A stretch of 64,000 nt of DNA from Sulfuriferula thiophila (GCF_003864975.1 NZ_BHGL01000046.1:416172-480171); one strand, 5' to 3'; shown: positions 21,376 to 32,209, numbered from the stretch's first letter. A program made the numbers and translations. Notes: generated by a model not told the origin, from the letters alone.

Positions 21376-24300
21376 ACGTTTCCGCATGGTCGATACGTCA
21401 GCCGATACCGGCGATTCTGCTATTCATCCTGCTGACACTGGTCGGCCTGTTGAGCTTTCACCGCATGGGCATACAGGATTTTCCTGACATTGAGCTCCCT
21501 GTTGTCACCATTACCACCACTCTGGAAGGCGCCTCCCCCGCGCAACTGGAAACAGAAGTCACGCGTAAAATCGAAAACTCGCTGGCTAGCCTGGGTGGAG
21601 TCAAACATATCCGCTCAGTCGTCACCGATGGCAGCTCAATGACTTACGTCGAATTTGATCTGGACAAGGACACCAGCGAAGCCGTCAACGACGTGCGCGA
21701 TGCCATCAGCCGTATTCGCGCCGACCTGCCCGGCGATATCAAAGATCCGATCATCAGCAAAGTCACCACCACCGGCCGCCCTATTCTGACCTTTAGCGTA
21801 TCCTCCGCGCAAATGGACGAAGAAAACCTGTCGTGGCTGGTCGATAACAATTTATCCAAAGTGCTGCTGGCTGTGCCGGGGGTAGGCAAAGTCTCGCGCG
21901 TCGGCGGCGTCGATCGTGAAATCCGCATCACTCTGGATCCGGTCAAACTTGCGGCCTTGCATGTCACGGCCACAGACGTGTCGCGTCAGATCAAACGCGT
22001 CGAAGTCGAAGCTTCCGGCGGACGTGGCGATGTTGGCAATATTCAGCAATCCATCCGCACTTTGGGCACGGTCAAATCTGCCGAAGACCTGGCAGCAATC
22101 ACCATCCCGCTGGCCGATGGCCGCCGTCTGCGTCTGGACCAGATCGCCAGCGTGCAGGATACTCATGCTGAACGCCGTACCCTGGCCTTATTGAGCGGTA
22201 AACCAGTCGTCGGCTTTGAAGTCACGCGCATGAAAGGCAGCAGTGAAGTGGCTGTTGCAGCCAAAGTGCGCGCCGCCATTGCCAACGTACGTAGCACGCA
22301 CCCTAATTTGCAGATTGCCGAAGTTTTCGATGGTGTCGCTGCGGTTCAGGACTCTTACGATGGCTCAATGGGCCTGTTGTATGAAGGCGCGCTGCTGGCC
22401 ATTTTCGTGGTGTGGTGGTTCCTGCGTGACTGGCGGGCAACCCTGGTGGCCGCTACCGCATTGCCGCTATCCGTGATTCCCACCTTCATCGGCATGCAGT
22501 ATTTCGGCTTCTCACTTAACACCGTCACCTTACTGGCGTTGGCGCTGGTGGTCGGCATCCTGGTGGATGACGCCATTGTCGAGATTGAAAACATCGTGCG
22601 CCATTTGCGTATGGGCAAATCCCCGATGCAGGCAGCGCTGGAAGCCGCAGATGAAATCGGCCTGGCGGTGGTGGCCACCACCGCCACCTTGGTCGCGGTA
22701 TTCCTGCCGACGGCATTCATGGCGGGCGTTGCCGGCAAGTTTTTCAAGCAGTTTGGCTGGACCGCGGCCTTGGCAGTGATGGCCTCGCTGGTCGTGGCAC
22801 GTCTGCTGACCCCGATGATGGCGGCCTACATGCTCAAGCCATTACCACCCAAATCCCATGATAGTGCGCTCATGCGGCGTTATCTGGGCTGGGTGAGATG
22901 GTGCCTGCACCATCGCCTGAGCACCTCGTTCGCCGCAGCCGTATTCTTTATCAGCTCCATCGCCCTGATACCCTTGTTGCCCTCCGGCTTTGTGCCGCCC
23001 GGCGACCGTGGACAGACCTTTGTCAGCCTGGAATTACCTCCCGGCAGCCAGCTGGCTGACACCCGCGCCAGCGCCGAAGCAGCGCGGCAATTACTGACGA
23101 GCATCCCGGAAATCAAACAGATTTACACCAGTATCGGTGGCGGCTCCGGCGGAGGCGATCTGTTCTCTCAGGGCGGCAGCAGCGATGTGCGCAAAGCCAC
23201 GTTGACTGTCAGCCTCAGCCACCGCGACCAGCGCCAACTATCTCAACAGGATATCGAAGCCGAGATCCGCCAGCGCTTGCAGGCGCTACCCGGCGCTCGC
23301 TCGACCGTAGGCGGCGGCGACAGCGGCGAAAAACTGCAACTAGTGCTGTCCGGCGAAGATCCGGCCAGCCTGGCCGATGCGGCTCAGCGTGTGGTGCGCG
23401 ACATACGCACGCTGAAAGGCCTGGGCAATGTCACTTCATCGGCCAGCCTGTTGCGCCCTGAAATCGTGATCCAGCCTGACTTTGCCCGCGCAGCAGAATT
23501 AGGCGTCACTACGGCTGATATCGGCGACACGCTACGTATTGCAACCAGCGGCGATTACAGCACGGCACTGGCCAAACTCAATCTCGCCGAGCGCCAGATT
23601 CCTATCCGTACCCGCTTACCGGACAGCACGCGACAGGATCTGGATGCTCTGGCGCAATTAGGGGTACCTGCCAAAAATGGCGATGTCATGCTCGGCACCG
23701 TCGCTAAATTAAGTCTAGGCAGCGGACCTGCACAAATCGACCGCCTCGACCGTAACCGCAACGTAACTATCGATATCGAACTCAACGGCCAGCAACTTGG
23801 CGATGTGTTCAAAGCAGTCGGCAAACTCCCCAGCATGAACAATCTGCCGCCGGGCGTATACCGCAGTGATTCGGGTGATGCCGAACGTATGCAGGAACTG
23901 TTCGGCAGTTTCGGGCTGGCCATGGTTATCGGCGTATTGTGCGTGTATTTCGTGCTGGTGCTGCTGTTCCATGATTTCAGCCAGCCGGTCACCATCCTGG
24001 CTGCGCTGCCGCTGGCATTTGGCGGAGCATTTGCTGCGCTTTACCTCACCCACAGCAGTTTTTCCATGCCGTCGCTGATAGGCTTGCTCATGCTTATGGG
24101 TATCGTCACCAAAAATTCCATCCTGCTGGTCGAATACGCCATCGTTGCGCGCCGCGATCATAGTATGGCCAGGTTTGATGCACTGGTCGATGCCTGTAGC
24201 AAACGTGCCCGTCCTATCCTGATGACCACGATTGCGATGGGCGCAGGCATGTTACCGATTGCAATGGGCTTCGGGGTTGACCCCAGCTTCCGCGCGCCGA

Positions 24301-24416
24301 TGGCCATTGCCGTGATCGGCGGCTTGATCACATCTACCTTGCTCAGCCTGCTTATCATTCCGGTCGTATATACTTACGTCGACGACGCGGTAAAATATTT
24401 TAAAAAATGGCTTTAG
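21372..24416 (+). CDS. RND-family efflux pump (HAE1-like)
   Basis: A 1014-residue inner-membrane proton-driven exporter. The first helix (IRQPIPAILLFILLTLVGLLSF), the periplasmic porter domain, and the helix-4 segment with the paired acidic residues (ALALVVGILVDDAIVEIENI) are all present, with a second set of helices including MGIVTKNSILLVEYA near the C-terminus. It is slightly shorter than AcrB (1049). Drug, solvent or metabolite export is expected, and the substrate is not predictable. It is the last gene of the pump operon. Confidence 0.95.
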   Translation: MNVSAWSIRQPIPAILLFILLTLVGLLSFHRMGIQDFPDIELPVVTITTTLEGASPAQLETEVTRKIENSLASLGGVKHIRSVVTDGSSMTYVEFDLDKDTSEAVNDVRDAISRIRADLPGDIKDPIISKVTTTGRPILTFSVSSAQMDEENLSWLVDNNLSKVLLAVPGVGKVSRVGGVDREIRITLDPVKLAALHVTATDVSRQIKRVEVEASGGRGDVGNIQQSIRTLGTVKSAEDLAAITIPLADGRRLRLDQIASVQDTHAERRTLALLSGKPVVGFEVTRMKGSSEVAVAAKVRAAIANVRSTHPNLQIAEVFDGVAAVQDSYDGSMGLLYEGALLAIFVVWWFLRDWRATLVAATALPLSVIPTFIGMQYFGFSLNTVTLLALALVVGILVDDAIVEIENIVRHLRMGKSPMQAALEAADEIGLAVVATTATLVAVFLPTAFMAGVAGKFFKQFGWTAALAVMASLVVARLLTPMMAAYMLKPLPPKSHDSALMRRYLGWVRWCLHHRLSTSFAAAVFFISSIALIPLLPSGFVPPGDRGQTFVSLELPPGSQLADTRASAEAARQLLTSIPEIKQIYTSIGGGSGGGDLFSQGGSSDVRKATLTVSLSHRDQRQLSQQDIEAEIRQRLQALPGARSTVGGGDSGEKLQLVLSGEDPASLADAAQRVVRDIRTLKGLGNVTSSASLLRPEIVIQPDFARAAELGVTTADIGDTLRIATSGDYSTALAKLNLAERQIPIRTRLPDSTRQDLDALAQLGVPAKNGDVMLGTVAKLSLGSGPAQIDRLDRNRNVTIDIELNGQQLGDVFKAVGKLPSMNNLPPGVYRSDSGDAERMQELFGSFGLAMVIGVLCVYFVLVLLFHDFSQPVTILAALPLAFGGAFAALYLTHSSFSMPSLIGLLMLMGIVTKNSILLVEYAIVARRDHSMARFDALVDACSKRARPILMTTIAMGAGMLPIAMGFGVDPSFRAPMAIAVIGGLITSTLLSLLIIPVVYTYVDDAVKYFKKWL

Positions 24417-24475
24417 CCGCAATATAAGCGTGTTACGATATTGAGCAATAACTAATAAGTGGCTATAGACTGCTA

Positions 24476-25750
24476 ATGAACAATGACGATACCCGGTTAA
24501 TTGATATTGCTGATTTGCAAATCGGGCTTTATGTGTTTCTGGATTTGGGCTGGATGCAGCATCCATTTCCACTCAATCACTTTAAAATTCAGCATCAGTC
24601 GCAGATTGATACCATACGTACCCTGGGCGTGCATCAAGTACGTTACTCACCTGAAAAAAGCAACATTGCTGCTGATGTTCCAGATACTTCAGAAAACACA
24701 TCAACTGAAACCGTATCTGCCATACCCGTTGAACTGGATGAAAAGCAGCAGCGCATTGCCATACTGAAACAGCAACATGCGCAATTATTGTCCTGCGACC
24801 GGCGCTTCAATGAAGCAATCGCGATATACAAAGACATTGTCAATAACGTAGCCGAGCAACCTGCAACGTGCCTGAAAAACGCAGAAAAATTGATTTCGGA
24901 ATTCATCACTGATTTCCTCGGACAAAACGAAGTTTCGATTCGTCTGTTATCCGAGAATCACGGCGAAAAGAACTTGCTGCACTCGCTCAACGTCACCATC
25001 CTTTCCATGTTGCTCGCTAAATCAAGTGGTCTGGATACCCAGCAAGTACAGGATATCGGCATAGCCGCGTTACTGCATGATGTTGGCAAGATCATGCTGC
25101 CTGACCGTATCCGCTGGCATGACAAGGACTTCACTCCGGCTGAAAAAAACCTGTATGAAAGCCATGTGGCGCACAGTTTGACGCTGGCAAAAAAAATGGG
25201 ATGTGCTAGCAATATCCAGCAGATCATTGCCCAGCATCACGAGTATGCTGACGGCAGTGGTTACCCGATGCATGTCACTGATAAAGACATTCCCATTCCC
25301 AGCCAGATTGTCAGCCTGATCAATACCTACGACCACCTGTGCAATCCCAGCAACCCGAGCGCGTCAATTACGCCCCATGAAGCGCTGGCCATCATTTTTG
25401 CCAAAATGCGTACCAAGTTCAACACCGGCACCATTTCACGCTTTGTGCACATGATGGGGGTTTATCCGCCAGGCTCTGTGATCCAGTTGAATGATCAACG
25501 CTATGCGCTGGTTATCAGCGTGAACTCGTCGCGCCCGCTCAAACCCAAAGTCATCATCTACGACGCTCAGGTCCCCAGTGACGAAGCACTGATTGTGGAT
25601 TTGGAAGAGCACCCGGAAATAGGCATCCAGCGCAGTCTGAAACCATTACAACTGCCAAAGCTGGTATTTGACTATCTGTCACCACGTAAACGCGCTTGCT
25701 ATTTCTTCGAGCGGGGTCGTGCCATCGAAACCACGCCAACTGCATCATGA
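24476..25750 (+). CDS. HD-GYP domain protein (c-di-GMP phosphodiesterase) with DUF3391
   Basis: A 424-residue cytoplasmic protein. The N-terminal DUF3391 domain (1-~130) reads DIADLQIGLYVFLDLGWMQHPF. The HD-GYP domain has H201-D202 in HDVGKIMLPDRI, HHEYADGSGYP with GYP at 262-264, and the downstream helix bundle. HD-GYP enzymes break c-di-GMP down to pGpG or GMP using a bimetal or trimetal centre, whose ligands look intact. The stop overlaps the start of a GGDEF-EAL gene (ATGA), so the two c-di-GMP enzymes are made together. Confidence 0.93.
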   Translation: MNNDDTRLIDIADLQIGLYVFLDLGWMQHPFPLNHFKIQHQSQIDTIRTLGVHQVRYSPEKSNIAADVPDTSENTSTETVSAIPVELDEKQQRIAILKQQHAQLLSCDRRFNEAIAIYKDIVNNVAEQPATCLKNAEKLISEFITDFLGQNEVSIRLLSENHGEKNLLHSLNVTILSMLLAKSSGLDTQQVQDIGIAALLHDVGKIMLPDRIRWHDKDFTPAEKNLYESHVAHSLTLAKKMGCASNIQQIIAQHHEYADGSGYPMHVTDKDIPIPSQIVSLINTYDHLCNPSNPSASITPHEALAIIFAKMRTKFNTGTISRFVHMMGVYPPGSVIQLNDQRYALVISVNSSRPLKPKVIIYDAQVPSDEALIVDLEEHPEIGIQRSLKPLQLPKLVFDYLSPRKRACYFFERGRAIETTPTAS

Positions 25751-28146
25751 TGAACCCTAACTGGTTAGCATTCATAGAAGGTATGCTCGATGCGGTGTGG
25801 CTGGTCGACCCTATCGACTTGTGCATCATTGCGGCCAATCAACCTGCAGCTGACATGATAGGCGTTGAACGCAACTGGTTAATCGGCAAACCGGTTATCG
25901 ACCTCGCCTGCACCCCGGAAGACCTGTTTTTCTGGGAAGATGTCGCCATGGGCTTAAGCAACGAAATCCACTCGGAAACACTGCTCAATCACCAAGATGG
26001 CTCCTCCCTCCATGTCCAGCGGCGTGTGACATTAATTCGTAGCGATAATGCCGTGTTATACATTGTCGCCATCCGCGACGTTACCGAGCAGCGCAATGCA
26101 GAGAAAGAGCTGGAAAGGCTCATTGCCGAATTACGTGCCACACTGGAATCCTCAGCCGATGGCCTGCTGGTAACCGACCTAAATCACGCTATCCGCGCCT
26201 ACAACCAGACATTTGCCGGCTTATGGGACATGCCCGTAGCTTTGCTCACCGAGCGGAATGATGCTGCCATTTACGAATGGATTAACCAATCCATCGCAAC
26301 TCGCACTGAAAACACCTTAACCAGATCCGGCAATGCCCGATTAGTACAGTCCACAGAAACACTGACTTTAAAATCCGGGCGTATTCTCGAATGCATATCA
26401 CTGCCGCAATATGCACGTGGTCAAGCCATCGGCAAGGTCTACACCTATCGCGACATCAGCGAGCATGTCGCCAACGAAGCGCGCCTGCAACTCGCATCCA
26501 AAGTATTCGAAGCCAGTCTGAATGCTATTTTCATTACCGACACCCATCATCAGATTATCGCCGCCAACCCGAGTTGTGAAAATCTAACCGGGTACACTCA
26601 GGCAGAGTTACTCGGCTTGAAATTGTGTGATTTATTTTTCCTTCACTGCGATGATGATAAATTAAGTGAAATGATGGCCCAGATTGATAACCAGGGTTAT
26701 TGGGAAGCAGAACTATGGAACCGTCACAAAAATGGCGAGACTTATCTGTGTGTTGCCTCCGTTGTCAGGGTACAGGATCAGTTCCACAAAACGACCCATC
26801 ACCTTTGCTTTCTGAAAGACCTGACCGAGACCCACGTTGCCAAAAAACGGATTGAAGAACTGGCTTACAACGATGTACTCACCGGCTTACCCAATCGTCT
26901 GTTACTGACGCAACAAATCGAACGTACCATTAATCTGGCGAAACGCAACCAGACTTCATTTGCCATACTGTTCCTCGACCTCGATCATTTCAAGAAGATT
27001 AATGATTCGCTCGGTCACCAGTTTGGCGACCAGGTGCTGGTTGAAGTCGCGCAACGGCTCAAAGGCTGTATTCGTGAAATAGATATGGCTTCGCGCCTGG
27101 GTGGTGACGAATTCGTATTAATGATCGAACAAACCGATGCGCGCGGTGTGGAAATCAGCGCCAAACGTGTGCTTGATGCACTGACCCAGCCATTTTTCGT
27201 CAACGAAATCAATTTCACTGTCACATGCAGCATCGGCATCGCACTGTATCCAGAAGACGGCGAAACCTACGATGACCTGATTAAAAATGCAGACAGTGCC
27301 ATGTACCATGTCAAGGAACGCGGCCGTTCGGATTTCCGTTTCTATCAGCCACAAATGAATATCGGCTTGCTGGCACGCATGAAACTTGACTACGCCATGC
27401 GCCAGGCCCTGGAAAATAAACAATTCAGACTGCACTACCAGCCACAGGTGGATCTCAAAACCGGCCGGATCATCGGTGCAGAGGCGTTGATACGCTGGCA
27501 AGATGATGAGTTAGGCAACATCAGCCCCGGGCAGTTTATTCCCATAGCGGAAGAAACCGGCGTCATTGTCCCGATTGGTAACTGGGTGCTACGCGAAGCC
27601 GTCAAACAGGCCTCGTTATGGCATAGCCAGAACAGACAGCTAGTGGTCGCCATCAACGTATCGGCGCTGCAATTCCAGCAGACCGGCTTCGTCGAAAGCG
27701 TCGCGGCGGCTCTGCAAGAATACAGTTTACCCGCAGCACAACTGGAACTGGAATTAACCGAATCGATCCTGATCCGGGATGCCGAAGACGCCCTGCAGCG
27801 GCTGCAAGCTTTATCGGTACTGGGTGTGAGTTTATCGGTTGATGACTTCGGCACAGGCTATTCCAGCCTGAATTACCTCAAGCGCTTCCCGTTGAACAAG
27901 CTCAAAATCGACCGTTCGTTTGTACAGGACATCCCCGATGATGAAAGCGACATGGCGATCGCCACCGCTATCATCAATCTGTCGCATGCACTGAACCTGA
28001 AAGTCATTGCTGAAGGCGTAGAAACGGGCACACAACAGGCTTTCCTGCTTGCCGCCGGTTGCGATGAATTGCAGGGCTTCCTGTTTGCGCCAGCCTTATG
28101 TGTGGAGGAGTTTGAGCAACTGCTCGCTGTTCAAACCCCTGCTTGA
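25747..28146 (+). CDS. PAS-PAS-PAS-GGDEF-EAL protein
   Basis: A 799-residue protein from the ATG at 25747 (another ATG at 25750 is also possible). Three PAS-like sensor regions (roughly 5-115, 125-240 and 255-370) precede a diguanylate cyclase domain with an intact GGDEF motif (452-456) and an EAL domain with EAL at 579-581. The later EAL metal-site segments are LELELTESILI, DDFGTGYSSL, KIDRSFV and VIAEGVET. Both active sites look competent, so the enzyme may be bifunctional. It is soluble, so the PAS domains would sense internal cues such as redox or oxygen. It is coupled to the HD-GYP gene. Confidence 0.95.
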   Translation: MMNPNWLAFIEGMLDAVWLVDPIDLCIIAANQPAADMIGVERNWLIGKPVIDLACTPEDLFFWEDVAMGLSNEIHSETLLNHQDGSSLHVQRRVTLIRSDNAVLYIVAIRDVTEQRNAEKELERLIAELRATLESSADGLLVTDLNHAIRAYNQTFAGLWDMPVALLTERNDAAIYEWINQSIATRTENTLTRSGNARLVQSTETLTLKSGRILECISLPQYARGQAIGKVYTYRDISEHVANEARLQLASKVFEASLNAIFITDTHHQIIAANPSCENLTGYTQAELLGLKLCDLFFLHCDDDKLSEMMAQIDNQGYWEAELWNRHKNGETYLCVASVVRVQDQFHKTTHHLCFLKDLTETHVAKKRIEELAYNDVLTGLPNRLLLTQQIERTINLAKRNQTSFAILFLDLDHFKKINDSLGHQFGDQVLVEVAQRLKGCIREIDMASRLGGDEFVLMIEQTDARGVEISAKRVLDALTQPFFVNEINFTVTCSIGIALYPEDGETYDDLIKNADSAMYHVKERGRSDFRFYQPQMNIGLLARMKLDYAMRQALENKQFRLHYQPQVDLKTGRIIGAEALIRWQDDELGNISPGQFIPIAEETGVIVPIGNWVLREAVKQASLWHSQNRQLVVAINVSALQFQQTGFVESVAAALQEYSLPAAQLELELTESILIRDAEDALQRLQALSVLGVSLSVDDFGTGYSSLNYLKRFPLNKLKIDRSFVQDIPDDESDMAIATAIINLSHALNLKVIAEGVETGTQQAFLLAAGCDELQGFLFAPALCVEEFEQLLAVQTPA

Positions 28147-28147
28147 A

Positions 28148-29296
28148 TTACTCGGTACGCTGATACATTTTGAGATAGACGGTTTTTTCCAGCGGCGCAA
28201 CGTGCGCCACATCCAGCGCATCCTGCAAGTGCGTCGGCGTACTGATACCCACCAGTGTAGTCCCTACGCCGGGCGTTGAGCGGTTAAACTGGATCGCACG
28301 CTGGGCATGGTTCTTCAGCATCGGCATGGTCTGGATCACCGGATCCATCGCCTGCGTGGCCAGATGCCCCTTGAACATGGTGTGGCTGGCCATCAGATAA
28401 ACGCCGAGCTGATGCGCGGCCTGAATAGTGGAACCAATATTGCCCTGTCCGGTAGTCTGACTGAAGCGCGTAAACCCTTCCTGCATGACCTGATTGAACG
28501 GCATTTGCACCACTTTGAACTGGTGCTTGGCCTGGTCATCTTTCCAGATGGCACGTGCAGCTTTCTCAGCATGGCCCTGCATCGATGTAATCGACTGAAA
28601 CAGCGGGTCATCGGTTTCTACCCGGAAACCATTAAACGTCGAGATACCGTAATAGCGCAGTTTTTTATCCTTCACAGCCTGTTCCAGCACCATGAATACT
28701 TTTTCCAGCTTGCGGTTCAGCTGATCCTTGCCGATGGTCGGGATATGCACTTCCGGCTGGTCAATCAGGAATGCATCCAGCGTTTCCACCCCCATCAACT
28801 GGCGCGACAATTCCAGCTGAAAACCGATATATTCCGGGCTGATACAGTGCGCCTGGGTCAGGTCTTCCACTCGCCCCAGACCTTTGTCGACCACCTCGGT
28901 TTTGAACCATGCCGCCAGATCATCCGGACGGCCATCACGAAAACTCAGAAAGCCACCCTTGGACACCAGAAACATCTGCTCGCGCTTTACGCCCGCTTCA
29001 ATGGCACGACGTACGCCTGCGCCTACCGCGGCAGCAGAACGGCCATAACGATAATGTGCGCCGGTATCGATCACGTTAAGGCCATGCGTCAGCGCCTCAG
29101 TCACAATATCGGCATACTGCGCATCAACCTCATCGACCGGTGCGCCGGGGAAAGTACCCAGCCCGATCGATGACAGTTGCAGATGCACATTGAGAAAATC
29201 ACTGTAATGTCCGGCAGCACAGTCTTTGCCGAAACTGGTGACATATTGTTTGGTCGCCATCATCGTGCAATGGCCGGGAATCAGAGTCGTAGTCAT
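28148..29296 (-). CDS. Aldo/keto reductase family protein
   Basis: A 382-residue TIM-barrel protein. It carries the aldo/keto reductase pattern GLNVIDTGAHYRYGRSAAAVGAGVRRAIE, with a tyrosine near the catalytic position, a KxG segment (FLVSKGGFLSF), and a barrel strand (LRYYGISTFNGFRV). It is longer than typical members (~320) because of an extended middle and N-terminus. The substrate is unknown. It is the last gene of a coupled operon: its ATG overlaps the deacetylase stop (ATGA at 29293-29296). Confidence 0.82.
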   Translation of the reverse strand: MTTTLIPGHCTMMATKQYVTSFGKDCAAGHYSDFLNVHLQLSSIGLGTFPGAPVDEVDAQYADIVTEALTHGLNVIDTGAHYRYGRSAAAVGAGVRRAIEAGVKREQMFLVSKGGFLSFRDGRPDDLAAWFKTEVVDKGLGRVEDLTQAHCISPEYIGFQLELSRQLMGVETLDAFLIDQPEVHIPTIGKDQLNRKLEKVFMVLEQAVKDKKLRYYGISTFNGFRVETDDPLFQSITSMQGHAEKAARAIWKDDQAKHQFKVVQMPFNQVMQEGFTRFSQTTGQGNIGSTIQAAHQLGVYLMASHTMFKGHLATQAMDPVIQTMPMLKNHAQRAIQFNRSTPGVGTTLVGISTPTHLQDALDVAHVAPLEKTVYLKMYQRTE

Positions 29297-30465
29297 GGAG
29301 TGTGTAAAAAAGGATGTTGTTGAATAGATAAAATCAGGTCGGCGATTTCAGGTCGGACGGACATATCGGTCAGCGCATCAACACGCGAGCTGAATAACTG
29401 TTCGAAATGTGGCTCGTCCTCGTCCATATCCCAGTCGACAGCGCGTAATGCAGCGGTAGCAACTGGCGGCAAAGTCTCAGGCAATTCACGCCCGGACAAC
29501 AGCGCCCATAAACCTGCCCACGCACGCGCCAGAACCAATGGATGATACCCGCCTCCGCCAGTAACTAGCAAGCGTGGCGTGCCATCCGCATGTTGCGGAC
29601 AGGTTTCGAGTATGGTTTGTGCAGTCGCCAGAAACCCTTGCGTGGATATGCCGAGCTTGCCCAGCGGGTCAGCAAAAATCATGTCCGTACCGGCCTGCAG
29701 CACGATAGCATCCGGCTGGAACTTGTCCAACACCGGCTGCCACACCGCATCAAACAGCAAGCGGTATTCAGCGTCATGAGTACCCTTGGGTAATGGTACA
29801 TTCAGGCTGGTATTGCCGGCTGAAGCGGTATCGCTCAGCTGCCCACCCTGGAACGGATAGGCGTAGCGGCTATCCATGTGCAGCGACAGCGTGAATACTT
29901 CAGGGTCATGCACAAATGCCGCCTCTACCCCGTCACCGTGGTGGGCGTCGATATCCACATACAGCACCCGCCAGCCTTCACGACGCAGGCGCAATATGCC
30001 CAGCACCGGGTCATTGAAATAGCAGAAACCATGGGCCTGATCCGGCCGCGCATGATGCATGCCACCTGCCGGATTAAAAGCGATGCGACCGCGTATCACT
30101 TCCTCGGCAGCCTGGATCGATGCTCCAGTGGCTGTAGCCGGTATGGTAAAAAACTGTGGGAAATACGGATTTTCCAGCGTGCCCAACTGGTGACGCTGAC
30201 GTACCGGATTACTCACCCGGCCCAGTGCCTCGGCACGCTTGAATGCTGACACATATTCCGGCGTATGAAACCACTCCAGTTCAAAATCAGCCGCTTTGCG
30301 CGCCAGCATGAATTCAGCCTCGGTCATCGCACCATAGGCTTCGATCAGATCGGTCGCCAGCGACACCCGTGGAATTGCCAACGGATGATTGCTGCCGTAA
30401 GCCTTGCGCCGGGATTTCGGGCCACCAATATAAGTGGCGTTACGAGTAGGTTGCGGATTGCTCAT
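29293..30465 (-). CDS. Histone deacetylase-family (acetylpolyamine/acetoin-type) amidohydrolase
   Basis: A 390-residue member of the arginase-deacetylase fold family. The start at 30465 overlaps the ispF stop (ATGA). Zinc and catalytic segments are visible: [39 protein letters not shown], and [16 protein letters not shown]. Bacterial members deacetylate small amides such as polyamines, or protein lysines. It lies between isoprenoid genes and an aldo/keto reductase, an unexplained mix. Confidence 0.9.
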   Translation of the reverse strand: MSNPQPTRNATYIGGPKSRRKAYGSNHPLAIPRVSLATDLIEAYGAMTEAEFMLARKAADFELEWFHTPEYVSAFKRAEALGRVSNPVRQRHQLGTLENPYFPQFFTIPATATGASIQAAEEVIRGRIAFNPAGGMHHARPDQAHGFCYFNDPVLGILRLRREGWRVLYVDIDAHHGDGVEAAFVHDPEVFTLSLHMDSRYAYPFQGGQLSDTASAGNTSLNVPLPKGTHDAEYRLLFDAVWQPVLDKFQPDAIVLQAGTDMIFADPLGKLGISTQGFLATAQTILETCPQHADGTPRLLVTGGGGYHPLVLARAWAGLWALLSGRELPETLPPVATAALRAVDWDMDEDEPHFEQLFSSRVDALTDMSVRPEIADLILSIQQHPFLHTP

Positions 30466-30947
30466 GCACGCGCACTCAGTATGCACACTGCCTCGGCGGC
30501 AATGCCTTCACCGCGACCGGTAAAGCCCAGTTTTTCCGTGGTGGTCGCTTTCACGTTCACCGCGCTCACTGCCACGCCAAGATCCTCTGCAATATTGGCT
30601 TGCATGGTAGCGATATGCGGCGCCATTTTCGGCGCTTGCGCAATGATAGTACTGTCCAGATTACCCAGCTGATAGCCTTGCGCAGCAATCAGGTTGCCAA
30701 CTTCGCGCAGCAGCCGGCGGCTGTCAATGCCATGATAACGCGCATCGGTATCCGGGAAATGCCGGCCGATGTCGCCCAGTCCGGCCGCGCCTAGTAAAGC
30801 ATCGCAAATCGCGTGCAACAGCACATCGGCATCGGAATGCCCGGCCAGACCCAGTTCATACGGGATAGTGACCCCCCCAATGACGAGCTTGCGCTCTGTG
30901 GCAAAGGCATGCACATCAAATCCGTGACCGATACGTATAGTGCTCAT
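30462..30947 (-). CDS. ispF: 2-C-methyl-D-erythritol 2,4-cyclodiphosphate synthase
   Basis: A 161-residue enzyme of the MEP isoprenoid pathway. It cyclises CDP-ME-2-phosphate to MEcPP. Zinc ligands are in GHGFD11-V-H13 and in [20 protein letters not shown]. The family signature [10 protein letters not shown] and the CDP-binding [22 protein letters not shown] are present. The length is normal. It overlaps ispD upstream and the deacetylase downstream by 4 nt each. Confidence 0.97.
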   Translation of the reverse strand: MSTIRIGHGFDVHAFATERKLVIGGVTIPYELGLAGHSDADVLLHAICDALLGAAGLGDIGRHFPDTDARYHGIDSRRLLREVGNLIAAQGYQLGNLDSTIIAQAPKMAPHIATMQANIAEDLGVAVSAVNVKATTTEKLGFTGRGEGIAAEAVCILSARA

Positions 30948-31630
30948 GTTCCTGTTCTCTCTAAAATCAACCGCGCCATCATCAAATCATTCGGGTAAGT
31001 TACTTTGAAATTACTGCTGTCAGCCGCCACCAATAATGGCGCATGGCCCAGCGCTTCTATCGCGCTGGCTTCATCGGTAGGTACAAAGCCATTATCCTGA
31101 TGCAGCGCCTGTTGCAGCATGGCATGGCGGAACATCTGCGGCGTCTGCGCTTGCCACAAGCTTTCACGCGGCTCCGTTGCGCTCACATGCTGGCCTGCGG
31201 CCCGCTTCAAGGTGTCGGCAACCGGAATCGCCAGCAAGCCGCCCACCTCAGTCTCGCCCACTTCCGTAATTAATTTTGCGATCATCGCCATCGTCAGGCA
31301 CGGCCTGGCTGCATCATGCACCAGCACCCAGTCCTGCGCCTCGACTGGCATCGCCGCCAGACCATTGCTCACGCTATCTGCACGGGTAGGGCCACCACAG
31401 CGCAGCACCTGCAATTTGTCGCCAAATTCTGACCAGTCATAGTCATTCCACCAGCTATCCGTGTCAGCCAACACCACATACACGCGCGCCAGCAGCGGCG
31501 ATGACGCCATGGTACGCACTGCGTAGTAGATCATCGGATGGCCGGCGATATCCAGATACTGTTTGGGCAAGTCCACGCCCATGCGTGACCCGGTGCCCGC
31601 TGCGGGGATAAGCCCGTAGTATTGACTCAT
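30944..31630 (-). CDS. ispD: 2-C-methyl-D-erythritol 4-phosphate cytidylyltransferase
   Basis: A 228-residue enzyme that makes CDP-ME from MEP and CTP. The nucleotide-binding loop [17 protein letters not shown] is near the N-terminus, VHDAARPCL near residue 105, and a C-terminal [14 protein letters not shown]. The ATG at 31630 overlaps the mobB stop (ATGA). It is adjacent to ispF, the usual pairing in proteobacteria. Confidence 0.97.
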   Translation of the reverse strand: MSQYYGLIPAAGTGSRMGVDLPKQYLDIAGHPMIYYAVRTMASSPLLARVYVVLADTDSWWNDYDWSEFGDKLQVLRCGGPTRADSVSNGLAAMPVEAQDWVLVHDAARPCLTMAMIAKLITEVGETEVGGLLAIPVADTLKRAAGQHVSATEPRESLWQAQTPQMFRHAMLQQALHQDNGFVPTDEASAIEALGHAPLLVAADSSNFKVTYPNDLMMARLILERTGT

Positions 31631-32115
31631 AAACACTTGGCTTTCAAAAATTCATAGACTAGCTGCGGCTGGTTCAAATCCAGACAGGGTAACTCCGTCT
31701 GCACCGCCGAGTCGGTCACCACGGCAATTATCGCATTATCAGCGCCATGCAGGACAGGCTTACCCAACGCAGCACGATACACTTCCAGTTTGGGCACATC
31801 GGCAAATTTGCAACCTTCAATCAGCACCACATCGCATGGAGCCAACTTACTCAGCAGCGTTGCCAAATCAGGCTCAGGCGCCTCACCCAATTCATGCAGC
31901 AGCGCCCAGCGCCGACCCGATGCCAGCAACACCTCAGTGGCACCGGCCTCACGGTGACGCCAGCTATCCTTGCCCGGATGATCGAGATCGAAATCATGAT
32001 GGGTGTGTTTGATCGTCGCCACGCGTATGCCATCTGCCACAAACAAGGCAATTAACTGCTCGATTAACGTGGTTTTTCCGCTACCGCTCCAGCCTGCGAA
32101 GCCGAATACCTGCAT
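31627..32115 (-). CDS. mobB: Molybdopterin-guanine dinucleotide biosynthesis protein MobB
   Basis: A 162-residue P-loop GTPase-like protein with Walker A GWSGSGKTTLIEQL at residues ~8-21 and the MobB pattern VATIKHTHHDFDLDHPGKDSWRHREAGA. It assists MobA in bis-MGD cofactor synthesis. It opens a five-gene coupled operon that then switches to isoprenoid synthesis. The other molybdenum gene, moaA, is just across a 94-nt divergent promoter region. Confidence 0.93.
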   Translation of the reverse strand: MQVFGFAGWSGSGKTTLIEQLIALFVADGIRVATIKHTHHDFDLDHPGKDSWRHREAGATEVLLASGRRWALLHELGEAPEPDLATLLSKLAPCDVVLIEGCKFADVPKLEVYRAALGKPVLHGADNAIIAVVTDSAVQTELPCLDLNQPQLVYEFLKAKCL

Positions 32116-32209
32116 CAGATTTTCCCCTGCATAATTTGCGATGGCCTTTGATTAAAAGTTCAAAAAGGGTTATATTCCAAATAGCTTAACGCCCCCTTTA
32201 TTTTACACC

